Below, piece by piece: positions 1 to 8,391 of a stretch of 64,000 nucleotides of DNA. Source of the stretch: Halorussus gelatinilyticus. Lineage in GTDB: Archaea > Halobacteriota > Halobacteria > Halobacteriales > Haladaptataceae. The stretch covers positions 2,418,001-2,482,000 of the forward strand of contig NZ_CP096658.1 of the NCBI RefSeq assembly GCF_023238445.1, read 5' to 3'. Every line of letters starts with the position of its first letter. Position 1 is the stretch's first letter. The notes beneath the pieces are model-generated. The model was not told the DNA's origin. It made no database searches and worked only from the letters and a program-made list of their open reading frames with translations. A program made the translations under genes and the position numbers.

Positions 1-417
1 CCGGGCATGGGCATCTACAACGGCTCGAAGTTCGCCGTGGAGGGTATCAGCGACGCGCTCCGGCCCGAAGTCTCGGAGTTCGGTATCGACGTGGTGCTGG
101 TCGAACCCGGTCCCGTCGATACCGCGTTCGTCGAGCGCGCGAACGACGAGATAGACGGCTTGGAGCGCTCGGACGCCTACGACTCACTCTACTCGATTCT
201 GGACGACTCGGAGGCCATCGGCGGCGGCGGTCCCGGCGCGGTCCAGCCGCGCGAGGTCGCCGAGACCATCCTCGACGCCGCGAACCTGACCGACCCCGCC
301 GACCGCTACCCGGTCGGACAGGTGGCAAAGGTGGCGATGCTCGGTCGGTTCGTGCCCGCGAGACTGCGCGACAAGTTCTACCGCCTCGCGTTCTCGCTCG
401 TGACGAAGGTGAGCTGA
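1..417 (+). CDS. SDR-family oxidoreductase, C-terminal part (5' end outside window)
   Basis: The reading frame is open from the first base, so the N-terminal Rossmann half lies upstream of the window. The visible part begins just before the catalytic Tyr-x-x-x-Lys (YNGSK), followed by the FAVEGISDALRPEV helix and the VEPGPVDT loop that follows the active site in classical short-chain dehydrogenases. The tail is hydrophobic and basic. Substrate cannot be told from this half. It converges with the ATPase gene that ends 6 bases downstream on the other strand. Family is sure; specificity is unknown. Confidence 0.85.
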   Translation, partial: PGMGIYNGSKFAVEGISDALRPEVSEFGIDVVLVEPGPVDTAFVERANDEIDGLERSDAYDSLYSILDDSEAIGGGGPGAVQPREVAETILDAANLTDPADRYPVGQVAKVAMLGRFVPARLRDKFYRLAFSLVTKVS

Positions 418-422
418 GGATC

Positions 423-1565
423 CTATTCTAAACAGTTCGCCACGAGCGCCAGCATCTTCTCGCCGCGCACTTCGTCGGCGAGCAGTGGCACGCGCTTCAC
501 GTCGTGACCGCGGAAGACCTCTTGGGCTTCGGCGAGCGCGCCCTGCTGGACGTCCCACCGTCGCTGACAGAACTCGCAGGTGTCGAGGTTCGGCGAGACG
601 AAGGCCTCGCTACCGCTCGCGCCGCCGGCCACGTCGGTCAGGTCCTCCATCACCTTGTTGACGACGACGGTGCCGACCGGGACGCCGAACTCCGAGAGCT
701 GATCGAGGAGCCGCTTGGACTCGAAGACGCTCATCTCCTCGGGGACCATCACGACCCGGAAGTCGGTCTGACTCGGGTCGCGGAGGGTCGCTCGCAGGCG
801 CTCGATGCGCTGGCTCAGTTCTTCGAGGTCGTCCAGTCCCTGCTCGGGGTCGGCGTCCTCGCCGCCGAACATCCCCTTCATTCCCTCCATCATGCCCTCG
901 AACTTCTGCTTGAGCTTCATGATGCGCCCGACCATCGTGTCCATCAGCTCCGGCAGTTCGAGCAGTCGGAGGGTGTGACCGGTCGGCGCGGTGTCCACGA
1001 CCACGCGCTCGAACCGCGGGTCGTCCATGAACTCCAAGAGCTTCTGCATCGCGGCGGCCTCGTCCGCGCCGGGCATCGGCCCGCCGAGCATCGCGTCCAT
1101 CGGGTTCTCGCCGCCGAGCATCCCCGCGAGGCCGCCCATCGGTCCGTCGCCGCCGGTCGGACCCGCGGCCGGGTCGCCGCCCGCAGTTGGACCGTCGCCG
1201 CCCGCGGCGTCGGTACCGTCCCCGCCGCCCGCTCCGCCCGCGGCCCCGCCGAACATCGCCTCGCCGGCTTCCATCGCGGCGTCGGGGTCTATCTCCGCGG
1301 CGTAGAGCGGCACGTCCTCGCGGATGCGCTCGGGGTCGGCCGGAATCTCTGTCTCGAAGGTGTCCGACAGCGAGTGGGCGGGGTCGGTCGAGACCACCAG
1401 CGTCGCGGTGCCGTCGCGGGCGCTCGCCAACCCCGTCGCAGCCGCCATCGTGGTCTTGCCGACGCCGCCTTTCCCCCCGTAGAGGACGTACTCGGGCGCG
1501 TCCACTCCCTCCGGTACGTCGGTCTCGTCGATGCGTTCGACCGGCTCCACGTCGAGTTCGCTCAT
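423..1565 (-). CDS. Get3/ArsA-type ATPase with Gly-rich insert
   Basis: This 380-residue cytoplasmic P-loop ATPase belongs to the ArsA/TRC40/Get3 family, which delivers tail-anchored membrane proteins or, in bacteria, drives arsenite export. Visible motifs are the deviant Walker A GGKGGVGKT (residues 30-38), switch I STDPAHSLSD (59-68), switch II DTAPTGHTLR (191-200), and a Met-rich amphipathic segment at about 205-233 that matches the client-binding helices of Get3. A CEFC pair near residue 332 matches the Get3 Cys-x-x-Cys. A Gly/Ala-rich insert at about 104-165 is not typical of the family and looks disordered. No ars genes are nearby, so a membrane-protein targeting role is more likely than arsenite transport (inference). 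Confidence 0.88.
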   Translation of the reverse strand: MSELDVEPVERIDETDVPEGVDAPEYVLYGGKGGVGKTTMAAATGLASARDGTATLVVSTDPAHSLSDTFETEIPADPERIREDVPLYAAEIDPDAAMEAGEAMFGGAAGGAGGGDGTDAAGGDGPTAGGDPAAGPTGGDGPMGGLAGMLGGENPMDAMLGGPMPGADEAAAMQKLLEFMDDPRFERVVVDTAPTGHTLRLLELPELMDTMVGRIMKLKQKFEGMMEGMKGMFGGEDADPEQGLDDLEELSQRIERLRATLRDPSQTDFRVVMVPEEMSVFESKRLLDQLSEFGVPVGTVVVNKVMEDLTDVAGGASGSEAFVSPNLDTCEFCQRRWDVQQGALAEAQEVFRGHDVKRVPLLADEVRGEKMLALVANCLE

Positions 1566-1664
1566 TGCCGGAGGTAGTCCGTCGGGACTTGTGTACCCGT
1601 CGGTCTTTCCTATCGCCGGTAGTCCGAGAAAATCCGCACCTCACGGTCCACGCCGGTCTCGCTC

Positions 1665-2768
1665 TCAGTCGCCGCGGAGGTCGAACACGTCGCGCCGGGA
1701 GGTCTCCAGCACCGTCTCGGGAGCCAGTTCCACCTCGCGCCACGCCGGGAGTCGCCGGTCCTCGCCCGGCGGGGCGACGGCCTCCGCGTAAATGTCCACC
1801 TGCTCGCGCTCCTCGCTCCGGTCGTAGTCGAGGCCGTTGAACCCCGCGTCCGCGGCGTACTGCGCGACGAACTCCTCGGCGACCGCCCGGTAGCGGTCCG
1901 GCAGGCTGTCGTAGTCGGGCGCGACCCCGTAGGACTCGACCGCCCGGAGGAGCGCGGTCCCGACGTGGCGGCTCATGTCCGAGAGACCGGTCGGTCCCGA
2001 GACGGCCCGGTGGTCGTGTTCGTAGCGCCCGAGGTCCACCTGCGCGCTGTCGGCGAACCCGGCGTGGCCGAACGCCTCGCCGAGCGTGCCGACCTCCAGC
2101 CCCCAGTGGCGCTCGACCCGGAGCGAGTTCACGAGGCCGCGCGTGGCGGCGAACTCGCCTGCCAGCGCGTACCGGAACGCCCCGAGGTAGTCCAGCACCG
2201 CGGCGTCGGGGTGCGCGTCGGCGAGCGCGCGCACCAGCGGCGCGTAGAACAGCCGACAGAGCCGGCCGTAGAGTTTGCCGTTCTCGACGCGGGCGTAGTA
2301 GCCCTTCGCGAACTCGTAGCCCGACGCGAGCGGATACAGGAGTCGCGCCACGTCCGCCGCCTCGTAGGTCTTGGCGTCGGCGTCGTGGACCGCCACGTAC
2401 TCCCGGCGCGCGGCCGCGACGCCCAGCGCCAGCCACACGTCCCGGCCCTTTCCGGCCTCGCCGTTGAGGCCGTGTTCGGCCAACAGGTCGGTCACGCCCG
2501 GCCCGTTGCACCACACCACCGACAGCGGCAGGTCGAAGCCGTCGAGCCAGTCCAAGAACGGCCCGACCTTCTCGGGCAGCGCGCGCAGGGGAACGACGAC
2601 CTCGCCGGGCGCAACCGACTCCAACTCCGCGAGGACGCGCTCGGCCGCGAGACCGGCGTACTCGCGTTCGGTCATCGGCACGACCACCGCGGCGCGGTCG
2701 GTCGGCGCGTCAGGCACGTGGCCCGTCAGGTCGTGCAGGGTGGCGATTCGCTCCTGTCCGTACTCCAT
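1665..2768 (-). CDS. GpgS-like family 2/81 glycosyltransferase
   Basis: The 367-residue protein resembles glucosyl-3-phosphoglycerate synthases (GT81), which transfer a sugar from a nucleotide donor to 3-phosphoglycerate. It shows a VVVPM N-terminal strand, KGRDVWLAL, the metal-binding HDADAKTYE segment, AKGYYAR, FRYALAGEFAA, WGLEVGTLGEA and AQVDLGRYEHDH in the order expected for that family. The product would be a compatible-solute or glycolipid precursor, but the acceptor is inferred only. A TATA-like TTTTCAA lies about 30 bases before the ATG, giving a leaderless-type promoter. No mannosyl- or glucosylglycerate phosphatase is adjacent. Confidence 0.75.
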   Translation of the reverse strand: MEYGQERIATLHDLTGHVPDAPTDRAAVVVPMTEREYAGLAAERVLAELESVAPGEVVVPLRALPEKVGPFLDWLDGFDLPLSVVWCNGPGVTDLLAEHGLNGEAGKGRDVWLALGVAAARREYVAVHDADAKTYEAADVARLLYPLASGYEFAKGYYARVENGKLYGRLCRLFYAPLVRALADAHPDAAVLDYLGAFRYALAGEFAATRGLVNSLRVERHWGLEVGTLGEAFGHAGFADSAQVDLGRYEHDHRAVSGPTGLSDMSRHVGTALLRAVESYGVAPDYDSLPDRYRAVAEEFVAQYAADAGFNGLDYDRSEEREQVDIYAEAVAPPGEDRRLPAWREVELAPETVLETSRRDVFDLRGD

Positions 2769-2831
2769 CGGCCGGGGGTTAGGACGGAGGGGTTGAAAAG
2801 GGACTGGAAGCGGAACGCTCGTCTGCGAACG

Positions 2832-4064
2832 CTAATCTCCGCGCGCGACGCTCGGGTCCCGCCCGCCGGTCGGGAGCGAGTCGGTCGCGTAGAGGACGAC
2901 CAGTACGGCCAGCACCGCGACCAACATGCCGCCGAACGTCCGGAAAACGGTGTCGTAAGCGAACCCGATGTCCACCAGCGTCCCGACGGCGACGCTCCCG
3001 GTCGCCTGTACGATCATCATCGCGCCGCTGTACAGCGAGTAGGCGCTCGCGCGGTTCTCGTCGGGGAGCGAGTCGAGGAGGTAGGTGTCGAGCGCGGGGA
3101 AGAGGCTGTGGATGACGTAGCCCAGAATCGCCGTCACGACCGCGAGCGCGATGAGTCCCTTCACCGCGGTCAGCGCGAACAGGCAGGCGACGAACCCGGC
3201 CAGAATCGACAGCATCAGCGGGACGTGGGGAACGCGGTCGGCGAGTCGCCCCGTGACCCAGAACGCGGGTACGCCCGCCGCGAACACGACCGTCAGGAGC
3301 GTATTGGCGGTTCCGGGGTCCACCGCCTTCGTCGCCGTGACGTACTTGACGTAGAAGTTGAACAGGCCGTTCCAGACGAACCCGGTCAGTCCGAGGATGG
3401 CGACGCCGCTGACGATGATGGGCCACTGCTTGCGCGCCGCCGCGAGGAGCGCGCGGTCCTCGGACCCCGCGTCGGGCATCTCGGTCCGCGTGGCGGTCCA
3501 GTAGAAGACCGCGGTGGCAGTCGCCGCGACGAGTGCGACGACGACGAAGACGCCCCGCCACGGCGCGAACGGGACGGTCCCGAAGACGCCGCGCCAGAGG
3601 CTCGCGGTCAGGACCGCACCGACGAACAGCGGCGCGGCGACGGCGGCGAGTTGGCTCGCGGTGCCGTGAATTCCGAGCGTCCGGCCGACGCGCTCGGGGT
3701 AGAGTTCCGAGATGAGCGGGTTCGCCGCGATGAAGTACGCGCCGCTGGCGATGCCCATCAGGAAGGCTCCGACCTCGAGGACGACCACCGAATTGGCGAA
3801 CGCGATGAACGTCGCCGCGCCGGTCAGGACCCCACCGGCCCCGAGGACGACCTTGTGGCGCTCGACGCGGGTCAGCAGGTAGCCGGTCGGGATTCGGGGC
3901 GTCGCGCTCCCCAACCACGCCAGCGTCGCTACCAGCCCCGCCGTGGACGCCGAGAGCGAGAACGCCGCCGACAGCGGTTCCAACAGCGGCGCGAACACCA
4001 CCCGCCCGAGGTTGACGAGAAACACCATCGAACACATCGACGCGAAGACCCGACCACGTGACAC
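2832..4064 (-). CDS. MFS transporter
   Basis: About 410 residues with roughly twelve hydrophobic helices and the major facilitator architecture, including a charged loop after helix 2 (TGYLLTRVERHK). I place the start at the GTG at 4064 because the protein then begins VSRGRVFASMCSMVFLVNLG, leading straight into helix 1; an upstream ATG at 4166 would overlap the divergent zinc-finger gene and add a non-membrane tail. In-frame ATGs at 4037 and 4028 are alternatives. The substrate is not predictable. The gene is divergent from the zinc-finger gene, with less than 90 bases between starts. Confidence 0.82.
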   Translation of the reverse strand: MSRGRVFASMCSMVFLVNLGRVVFAPLLEPLSAAFSLSASTAGLVATLAWLGSATPRIPTGYLLTRVERHKVVLGAGGVLTGAATFIAFANSVVVLEVGAFLMGIASGAYFIAANPLISELYPERVGRTLGIHGTASQLAAVAAPLFVGAVLTASLWRGVFGTVPFAPWRGVFVVVALVAATATAVFYWTATRTEMPDAGSEDRALLAAARKQWPIIVSGVAILGLTGFVWNGLFNFYVKYVTATKAVDPGTANTLLTVVFAAGVPAFWVTGRLADRVPHVPLMLSILAGFVACLFALTAVKGLIALAVVTAILGYVIHSLFPALDTYLLDSLPDENRASAYSLYSGAMMIVQATGSVAVGTLVDIGFAYDTVFRTFGGMLVAVLAVLVVLYATDSLPTGGRDPSVARGD

Positions 4065-4150
4065 ACACGGGCCTACTCTGAGGGGACAGTCAAACCTTCC
4101 GAATCCGGCGAATCGGCCCCCAAGCTTTTCATTCTTCTCGTCGTAGGTGT

Positions 4151-4453
4151 ATGGCCATGAAATCAATCCGTCGCGGGCTCTGGGACGGCGAAGTCGGCAA
4201 GGACGCCCGCGGCAGGTTCTCGTGTCGCATCTGTCGCGTGTCGCTGACGCCCTCCGAAGCGCCGACCGGCGACTCGGCAGCGTCCGGTGAGTCGCCGGAC
4301 GCTGCCGAGTCGCCAGCGATGGACGGCCCCGGTGTAGCCGATTCCGCGGCGACCGACGAACCGGTGGACGGCGAGGAGACGATTCGGTCGTGCCCGGAGT
4401 GCGGCCGGTCGTGGAGAACGACCGCGCCGCGCTGGCGGACGACCGGCGGGTGA
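4151..4453 (+). CDS. HVO_0758-type small zinc-finger protein with expanded linker
   Basis: A 100-residue protein beginning MAMKSIRRGLWDGEVGKD, the hallmark N-terminus of the haloarchaeal HVO_0758 family of zinc-binding microproteins, followed by CRIC (about residues 25-28) and CPEC (about 81-84), which together can bind one zinc ion. The usual family member is near 55-60 residues; here a Ser/Asp/Ala/Pro-rich linker of about 45 residues separates the two knuckles. That linker is encoded by an almost uninterrupted inverted repeat (see separate feature). ATG at 4157 is an equally good start. Function is unknown; family members have been linked to biofilm and swarming in Haloferax. Confidence 0.75.
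   Translation: MAMKSIRRGLWDGEVGKDARGRFSCRICRVSLTPSEAPTGDSAASGESPDAAESPAMDGPGVADSAATDEPVDGEETIRSCPECGRSWRTTAPRWRTTGG
4268..4314. repeat. 20-bp perfect inverted repeat inside a coding linker
   Basis: Bases 4268-4287 and 4295-4314 are exact reverse complements, separated by 7 bases. The repeat encodes the GDSAASGESPDAAESPA linker of the zinc-finger protein. The mRNA or single-stranded DNA could form a 20-bp GC-rich hairpin. Confidence 0.95.
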
Positions 4454-4472
4454 GCGGACGGTCGCCGATTTC

Positions 4473-5561
4473 TCACTCGAACACCGCGTCGAAGGCGTCC
4501 GCGCCGAGCGGGTCGAACCGGCCGGCCTCGACGTTCTCCTCGACGTGTTCGGGGCGGCTCATCCCCACGAGCGAGGAGGTCACGCCCGGCGCGCTCCGGG
4601 CGAAGTTGATGGCGCGCTGGACCGTCGTGTCGCCCTTCAGCCGCTCGGCCACGTCCTCGGGAATCTCGGCGGCTAACTCGCCCTGCGCGATGCTGGCGCT
4701 GGTGAAGACGTTCAGGCCCGCCTCGTGGGCGAACCAGAGCGCGCTCTGGGGTCCCTCCGGTCCCTCGTGGGCCTCGACGGTGAACGCGTCGGCCATGAAG
4801 ACGTTGAACGGCAGTTGAATCGCGCGGAGGTGCGTCGCGGTGTTCTCGGCGGCCTTGGCGGCCTTCCGAGCGCGTGAGACGATTTCCGGGAGCGAGAGGT
4901 ACTGGTCGTCGCTCTCGGGAACTCGGAAGGCGTTCCACGTCGCCACGCCGTACTTCGAGATGTCGCCCTCGGCCGCCCGCTCTTCGAGGCGCGTGAAGGT
5001 CTCCTCCAACCGGTCGTAGACCTCCTCGCGGGACCTTGCGTGGAGTTGCGTCTCGGGGTTGTGGACGTAGTAGAGGTCTATCTCCTCGACTCCGAGGTTG
5101 TCGAGCGACCGGTCCAGTTGGTCGTCCACGAAGTCGGGCGCGATGCAGTGGCTCCCCCGCGCCAGGTCCTCGCGCTCGACCAGCCCCGAGTCCACGAACT
5201 CCCGTTTCACGTACTCGCCGGGGTCGTCGGGGCGCGACCCATCGAACGGCAGGAAGCCGCCCTTCGTGGAGACGAAGACGGCCTCCCGAGACACGTCGGC
5301 GTCCTCGATGGCCCGACCGACCGCGCGCTCGCTTCGCTGGCATCGGTAGTTGATGGCGGTGTCCACGACGTTGATACCGCTTTCGAGCGCGGTGGCGATG
5401 GCGTCGCGGTAGCGCGCGTCCACCTCGTCGGTCGAGTCGCCGAGGTACGTTCCGACCCCGAGCGACGAGATGGCGAGCCCGTCGAACCGCCGGAAGTAGG
5501 TCCGACCGAAGTCGTCACCGTGCTGGAGTTTGTACTCGTAAGTGCCGTCGTCGGTGGCCAT
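4473..5561 (-). CDS. Aldo/keto reductase family protein
   Basis: A 362-residue TIM-barrel oxidoreductase. The catalytic tetrad can be followed: Asp and Tyr in VVDTAINYRCQRSERAVG, Lys in VFVSTKGGFL, and His in LYYVHNPETQ. NADP(H)-dependent reduction of an aldehyde or the reverse is expected. The C-terminal SLVGMSRPEHVEENV segment matches the cofactor-phosphate loop. I chose the ATG at 5561; the upstream GTG at 5660 would add an Arg-rich tail that reads as antisense of the next gene's end. It lies downstream of the DHH gene with 41 bases between them, so co-transcription is possible. Confidence 0.88.
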   Translation of the reverse strand: MATDDGTYEYKLQHGDDFGRTYFRRFDGLAISSLGVGTYLGDSTDEVDARYRDAIATALESGINVVDTAINYRCQRSERAVGRAIEDADVSREAVFVSTKGGFLPFDGSRPDDPGEYVKREFVDSGLVEREDLARGSHCIAPDFVDDQLDRSLDNLGVEEIDLYYVHNPETQLHARSREEVYDRLEETFTRLEERAAEGDISKYGVATWNAFRVPESDDQYLSLPEIVSRARKAAKAAENTATHLRAIQLPFNVFMADAFTVEAHEGPEGPQSALWFAHEAGLNVFTSASIAQGELAAEIPEDVAERLKGDTTVQRAINFARSAPGVTSSLVGMSRPEHVEENVEAGRFDPLGADAFDAVFE

Positions 5562-5602
5562 GCCCGGAGGTAGCGGTTCGACCGGGATAAGAGCGAAGAT
5601 TC

Positions 5603-6790
5603 CTACACGTCGCCGTTCAGCGCGGCGAACACGTCGTCCGCGAGTTCCGCCTGCGACCACATCGCGGCCTCCCCGCCGTTGGCGTAGGCCGCGCCCTCGA
5701 CCGGGACCTGTCCGCCGCCCATGCGAGCGTGGCCGCCCGCGCTCGCGCCGGGGATGTCGTCGGCGACGGTTTCGAGCGCCTTCCCCATGTGAACCCGGTC
5801 GTCGCGCGACCGCCCCGAGAGGTGGACAGTCTCGTCGCGGCGTCCGTAGACGACCACCGCGGTCACGCCCTCCAGTTGGAGGAGTTCGTCGGCGGCCTGC
5901 GGGACGGCGTCGGCGTTGTTGACTCTGCCGACGTCGCTGACCGCGAACGACCCGCGCACGTCACGGCCCGAGATGGCGCGGGACTTGACCTCCAGCACTT
6001 CGGCGCTGACCTGCGGGTTGGCGATGCGGTCGAGCAGGTCCTCGTCCACCCCCTCGTAGAGGTACGCCGCGGCCTCGAACTCCGCGCCGGTACAGCCGCT
6101 GGTCAGGTGTTTGGTGTCGGACTGGACGCCGTAGAGCAGGCCCGTCGAGACTTCCGAGGGGACCGTCATGCCGTCCACGTCGCCGTCGTCGTCGGGACCG
6201 ACCGGCGTGCCGCCCACGTCCTCCAGATACTCCGCGACGATGGTCGCGCAGGCCCCGTAGTCGGTGCGCTGGTCGGTGAACCGCTCGCCGGTCCCGTTGC
6301 CGGGGTGGTGGTCCACGACCGCGTAGGGTTCGAGTCGCTCGGCCCCCTCGAAGCCTCGGGGCGTGTTGTGGTCCACCAGTATCACGTCCTCGCAGGCCAG
6401 TTCCCGGACGTGGTCTATCTGTTCGAGTTCGAGGTCCAGCACCGTCCGGAACGCGCGGTTCTCCTGATGGCGAATCTGGCCCGCGAACTGGAGTCTCGCG
6501 TCGGTGCCGACCCCGCTGGCCAAGTGGGCGACCCCGATGGCGCAGGCCATCGCGTCGGGGTCCGGGTTCGGATGCATCAGAATCGCGACCTCTTCGCGCT
6601 TCGAGAGGGCGCGCTTGAGTTTGGAACCCATCGGCCGCCGAATCCAGCGGACGACCAGCCACAGCGACGCCACCAGCGCAATCGCTCCGAGGGCGGCGGC
6701 TCCCGCGAGTTCGGGCGAACTCAGGCCCCACGTCTCGGCGGCCTGTACGACTTCCCGAACTCGCAGTTCCGGGACGACCGGCAGTTGCAT
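5603..6790 (-). CDS. Membrane-anchored DHH-family phosphoesterase
   Basis: The 395-residue protein has one transmembrane helix at about 28-49, a DHH catalytic domain with HPNPDPDA (73-80), VDHN (139-142) and VDHH (159-162), and a C-terminal DHHA1 domain ending in GGHARMGGG. All metal-binding Asp and His residues of an active manganese-dependent phosphodiesterase are present. Relatives cleave short oligonucleotides or cyclic dinucleotides; the membrane anchor is reminiscent of GdpP but there is no PAS/GGDEF portion. I prefer the ATG at 6790 over TTG at 6805. A degenerate paralogue occurs at 23118-24233. Confidence 0.88.
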   Translation of the reverse strand: MQLPVVPELRVREVVQAAETWGLSSPELAGAAALGAIALVASLWLVVRWIRRPMGSKLKRALSKREEVAILMHPNPDPDAMACAIGVAHLASGVGTDARLQFAGQIRHQENRAFRTVLDLELEQIDHVRELACEDVILVDHNTPRGFEGAERLEPYAVVDHHPGNGTGERFTDQRTDYGACATIVAEYLEDVGGTPVGPDDDGDVDGMTVPSEVSTGLLYGVQSDTKHLTSGCTGAEFEAAAYLYEGVDEDLLDRIANPQVSAEVLEVKSRAISGRDVRGSFAVSDVGRVNNADAVPQAADELLQLEGVTAVVVYGRRDETVHLSGRSRDDRVHMGKALETVADDIPGASAGGHARMGGGQVPVEGAAYANGGEAAMWSQAELADDVFAALNGDV

Positions 6791-6851
6791 GACTCGCACT
6801 GACAACGCCGACGAACAAGAAATTTTCCCGAGAGAAAGAAAGTTGAGGGAT

Positions 6852-7748
6852 TTAGCCCGATTGATTTCGGTACGCCTCGATTTCGGCGCGGTAACCGTCC
6901 CGATAGGTCGGATAGCCGAACTCGTAGCCGAGGTCCCGCAACTTCGCGTTGTCGCACCGCTTGCTGGTCAGAATCCGGCGCTCGACGCGCTCGGAGAGGT
7001 CGTCGTCGGCCAGTCGCTCCTCGGTGGTCCGCTTGGGCGGGTGTGGCTCCCCGCACTCGTCGGCGAGCCAGTCGGCCAACGCCCACTTCGAGAGGGGTTC
7101 GTCATCCACGACGAGCACGACTTCATCCCGAGCGAGGTCCTCCTCCAGCAGGAACCTGACCGCGCCCGCGGCGTCGTCGCGGTGAATCATGTTCAGATAC
7201 CCCTCCGTGACCGGCCCTTCCAGATACCGCTCCAGTCGGGTCCGGCCCGGCCCGTAGATGCCCGCGAGGCGCGCGACGGTGCCGTCGATGCCGCGGTCGG
7301 CGCTCGCTTCGAGCGCGACGCGCTCGGCCTCGGCCAGCACCTCGGTCTTCTCGGTCCGGGGGTCCAGCGGCGTCTCCTCGTCCACCCAGTCGCCGCCGTG
7401 GTCGCCGTAGACGCCCGTGCTGGACGTGTAGACCAGTCGCTCCGGCGGGTCCTCGCGCCCCGCGAACTCTTCGATAGCGGTGTGTAATCCCTCCACGTAC
7501 ACCTCGCGGGCGGCCGCCGCGTCGCGCCCGCCGGAACTCGCCGCGAACACCACGGCGTCCGCGTCGGGGACCGCCGACAGCGAGTCGGCGTCGGTCACGT
7601 CGGCCTGCACGGCCTCGAAGTCCGCGTCCTCGATTTCGGCGAGTCCGTCCTCCGAGCGCCGGACGCCGACCGCGCGGTGGCCCGCCGCGGTCAACTGGCG
7701 ACCGAGTTCGAGACCGACGTAGCCGCATCCGAGTATCGCCACGTTCAT
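6852..7748 (-). CDS. NAD-dependent epimerase/dehydratase-like SDR protein
   Basis: A 298-residue extended-SDR protein of the YeeZ-like group. It begins MNVAILGCGYVGLELG, a clear dinucleotide-binding glycine motif, followed by a catalytic-region YTSSTGVYGDHGGDWV and RLAGIYGPGR. The conserved Tyr of YGD sits where the epimerase Tyr-x-x-x-Lys would be, but the Lys at +4 is not present, as in other YeeZ-like proteins, so catalysis is uncertain. The gene stands alone, running toward the DHH gene on the same strand with 61 bases between. Confidence 0.82.
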   Translation of the reverse strand: MNVAILGCGYVGLELGRQLTAAGHRAVGVRRSEDGLAEIEDADFEAVQADVTDADSLSAVPDADAVVFAASSGGRDAAAAREVYVEGLHTAIEEFAGREDPPERLVYTSSTGVYGDHGGDWVDEETPLDPRTEKTEVLAEAERVALEASADRGIDGTVARLAGIYGPGRTRLERYLEGPVTEGYLNMIHRDDAAGAVRFLLEEDLARDEVVLVVDDEPLSKWALADWLADECGEPHPPKRTTEERLADDDLSERVERRILTSKRCDNAKLRDLGYEFGYPTYRDGYRAEIEAYRNQSG

Positions 7749-7956
7749 GCGTTCGCGTTGGGGCGTGGCCGGGATAACTCCCGCGACGGCGGCAGGCTTA
7801 GAACGATTCGTCTTGCTTGCTAGTCACTGTGGAATCTCCTTCGAATGTCCCGTATTTCTCCGATGGACTCCGAAGATAGCGTCTCGTCTTCGGAGACACC
7901 GTTTCAAGCGTCGAAAGCAGGCCAGGCACCGGCAAAACTGAACTCCGAGAAGAACG

Positions 7957-8391
7957 CTACCGCTGACGACTGGCGATGAAGTGGTTCAGCGTCGCGTACT
8001 CGGCGAGCGTCATCGGCGAGCGCCCTTCGACCTTCTGATGGACCTGCTTGCCGTCCAAATCGTCGATTTCGGCCGCGATGGTGTCTACGTCGAGGACCGC
8101 CGTGGTCATCCCCAGCAGGAGCGTGTCCCGGACCTCGGCGACGATGGCGTCGGCCGGGGGCGCGTCGTCGTCCAGTGCAGAAACGGCCGCGGCGTCCTCC
8201 AGCGTCAACTCGTCGGCGACGCCGGTCTCTTCTTCGGCCAGCGATTCGAGGGTCTCGCGGTCTACACCGGTTTCCTCGGCGACCGACTCGACGCCGTACG
8301 CCTCGACGATTGCGGCGAGGTCCGCGACGTACTCCTCGCGCAACTCGGCGGGCGAGGTCGCGTCGGGGTCCTCGATGTCGTCGTAAATCAT
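7957..8391 (-). CDS. DUF5791 family protein
   Basis: A 144-residue acidic protein beginning MIYDDIEDPDATSPAELREEY and containing a helix-turn-helix-like EETGVDRETLESLAEEE segment, followed by LTLEDAAAVSALDDDAP and a C-terminal LAEYATLNHFIASRQR. This matches the haloarchaeal family I know as DUF5791; no function is established. The ATG at 8391 is supported by a TTTTAC element about 25-30 bases upstream, so the mRNA is probably leaderless. The longer frame to 8628 runs into repeat DNA and is rejected. Confidence 0.75.
   Translation of the reverse strand: MIYDDIEDPDATSPAELREEYVADLAAIVEAYGVESVAEETGVDRETLESLAEEETGVADELTLEDAAAVSALDDDAPPADAIVAEVRDTLLLGMTTAVLDVDTIAAEIDDLDGKQVHQKVEGRSPMTLAEYATLNHFIASRQR

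Noticed and set aside
2700-2820. TTTTCAA-to-ATG segment of the glycosyltransferase gene as a fourth copy of the pilus-cluster promoter
   Set aside because: Spacing is 30, not 31, and little beyond the TATA and GGCC positions matches.
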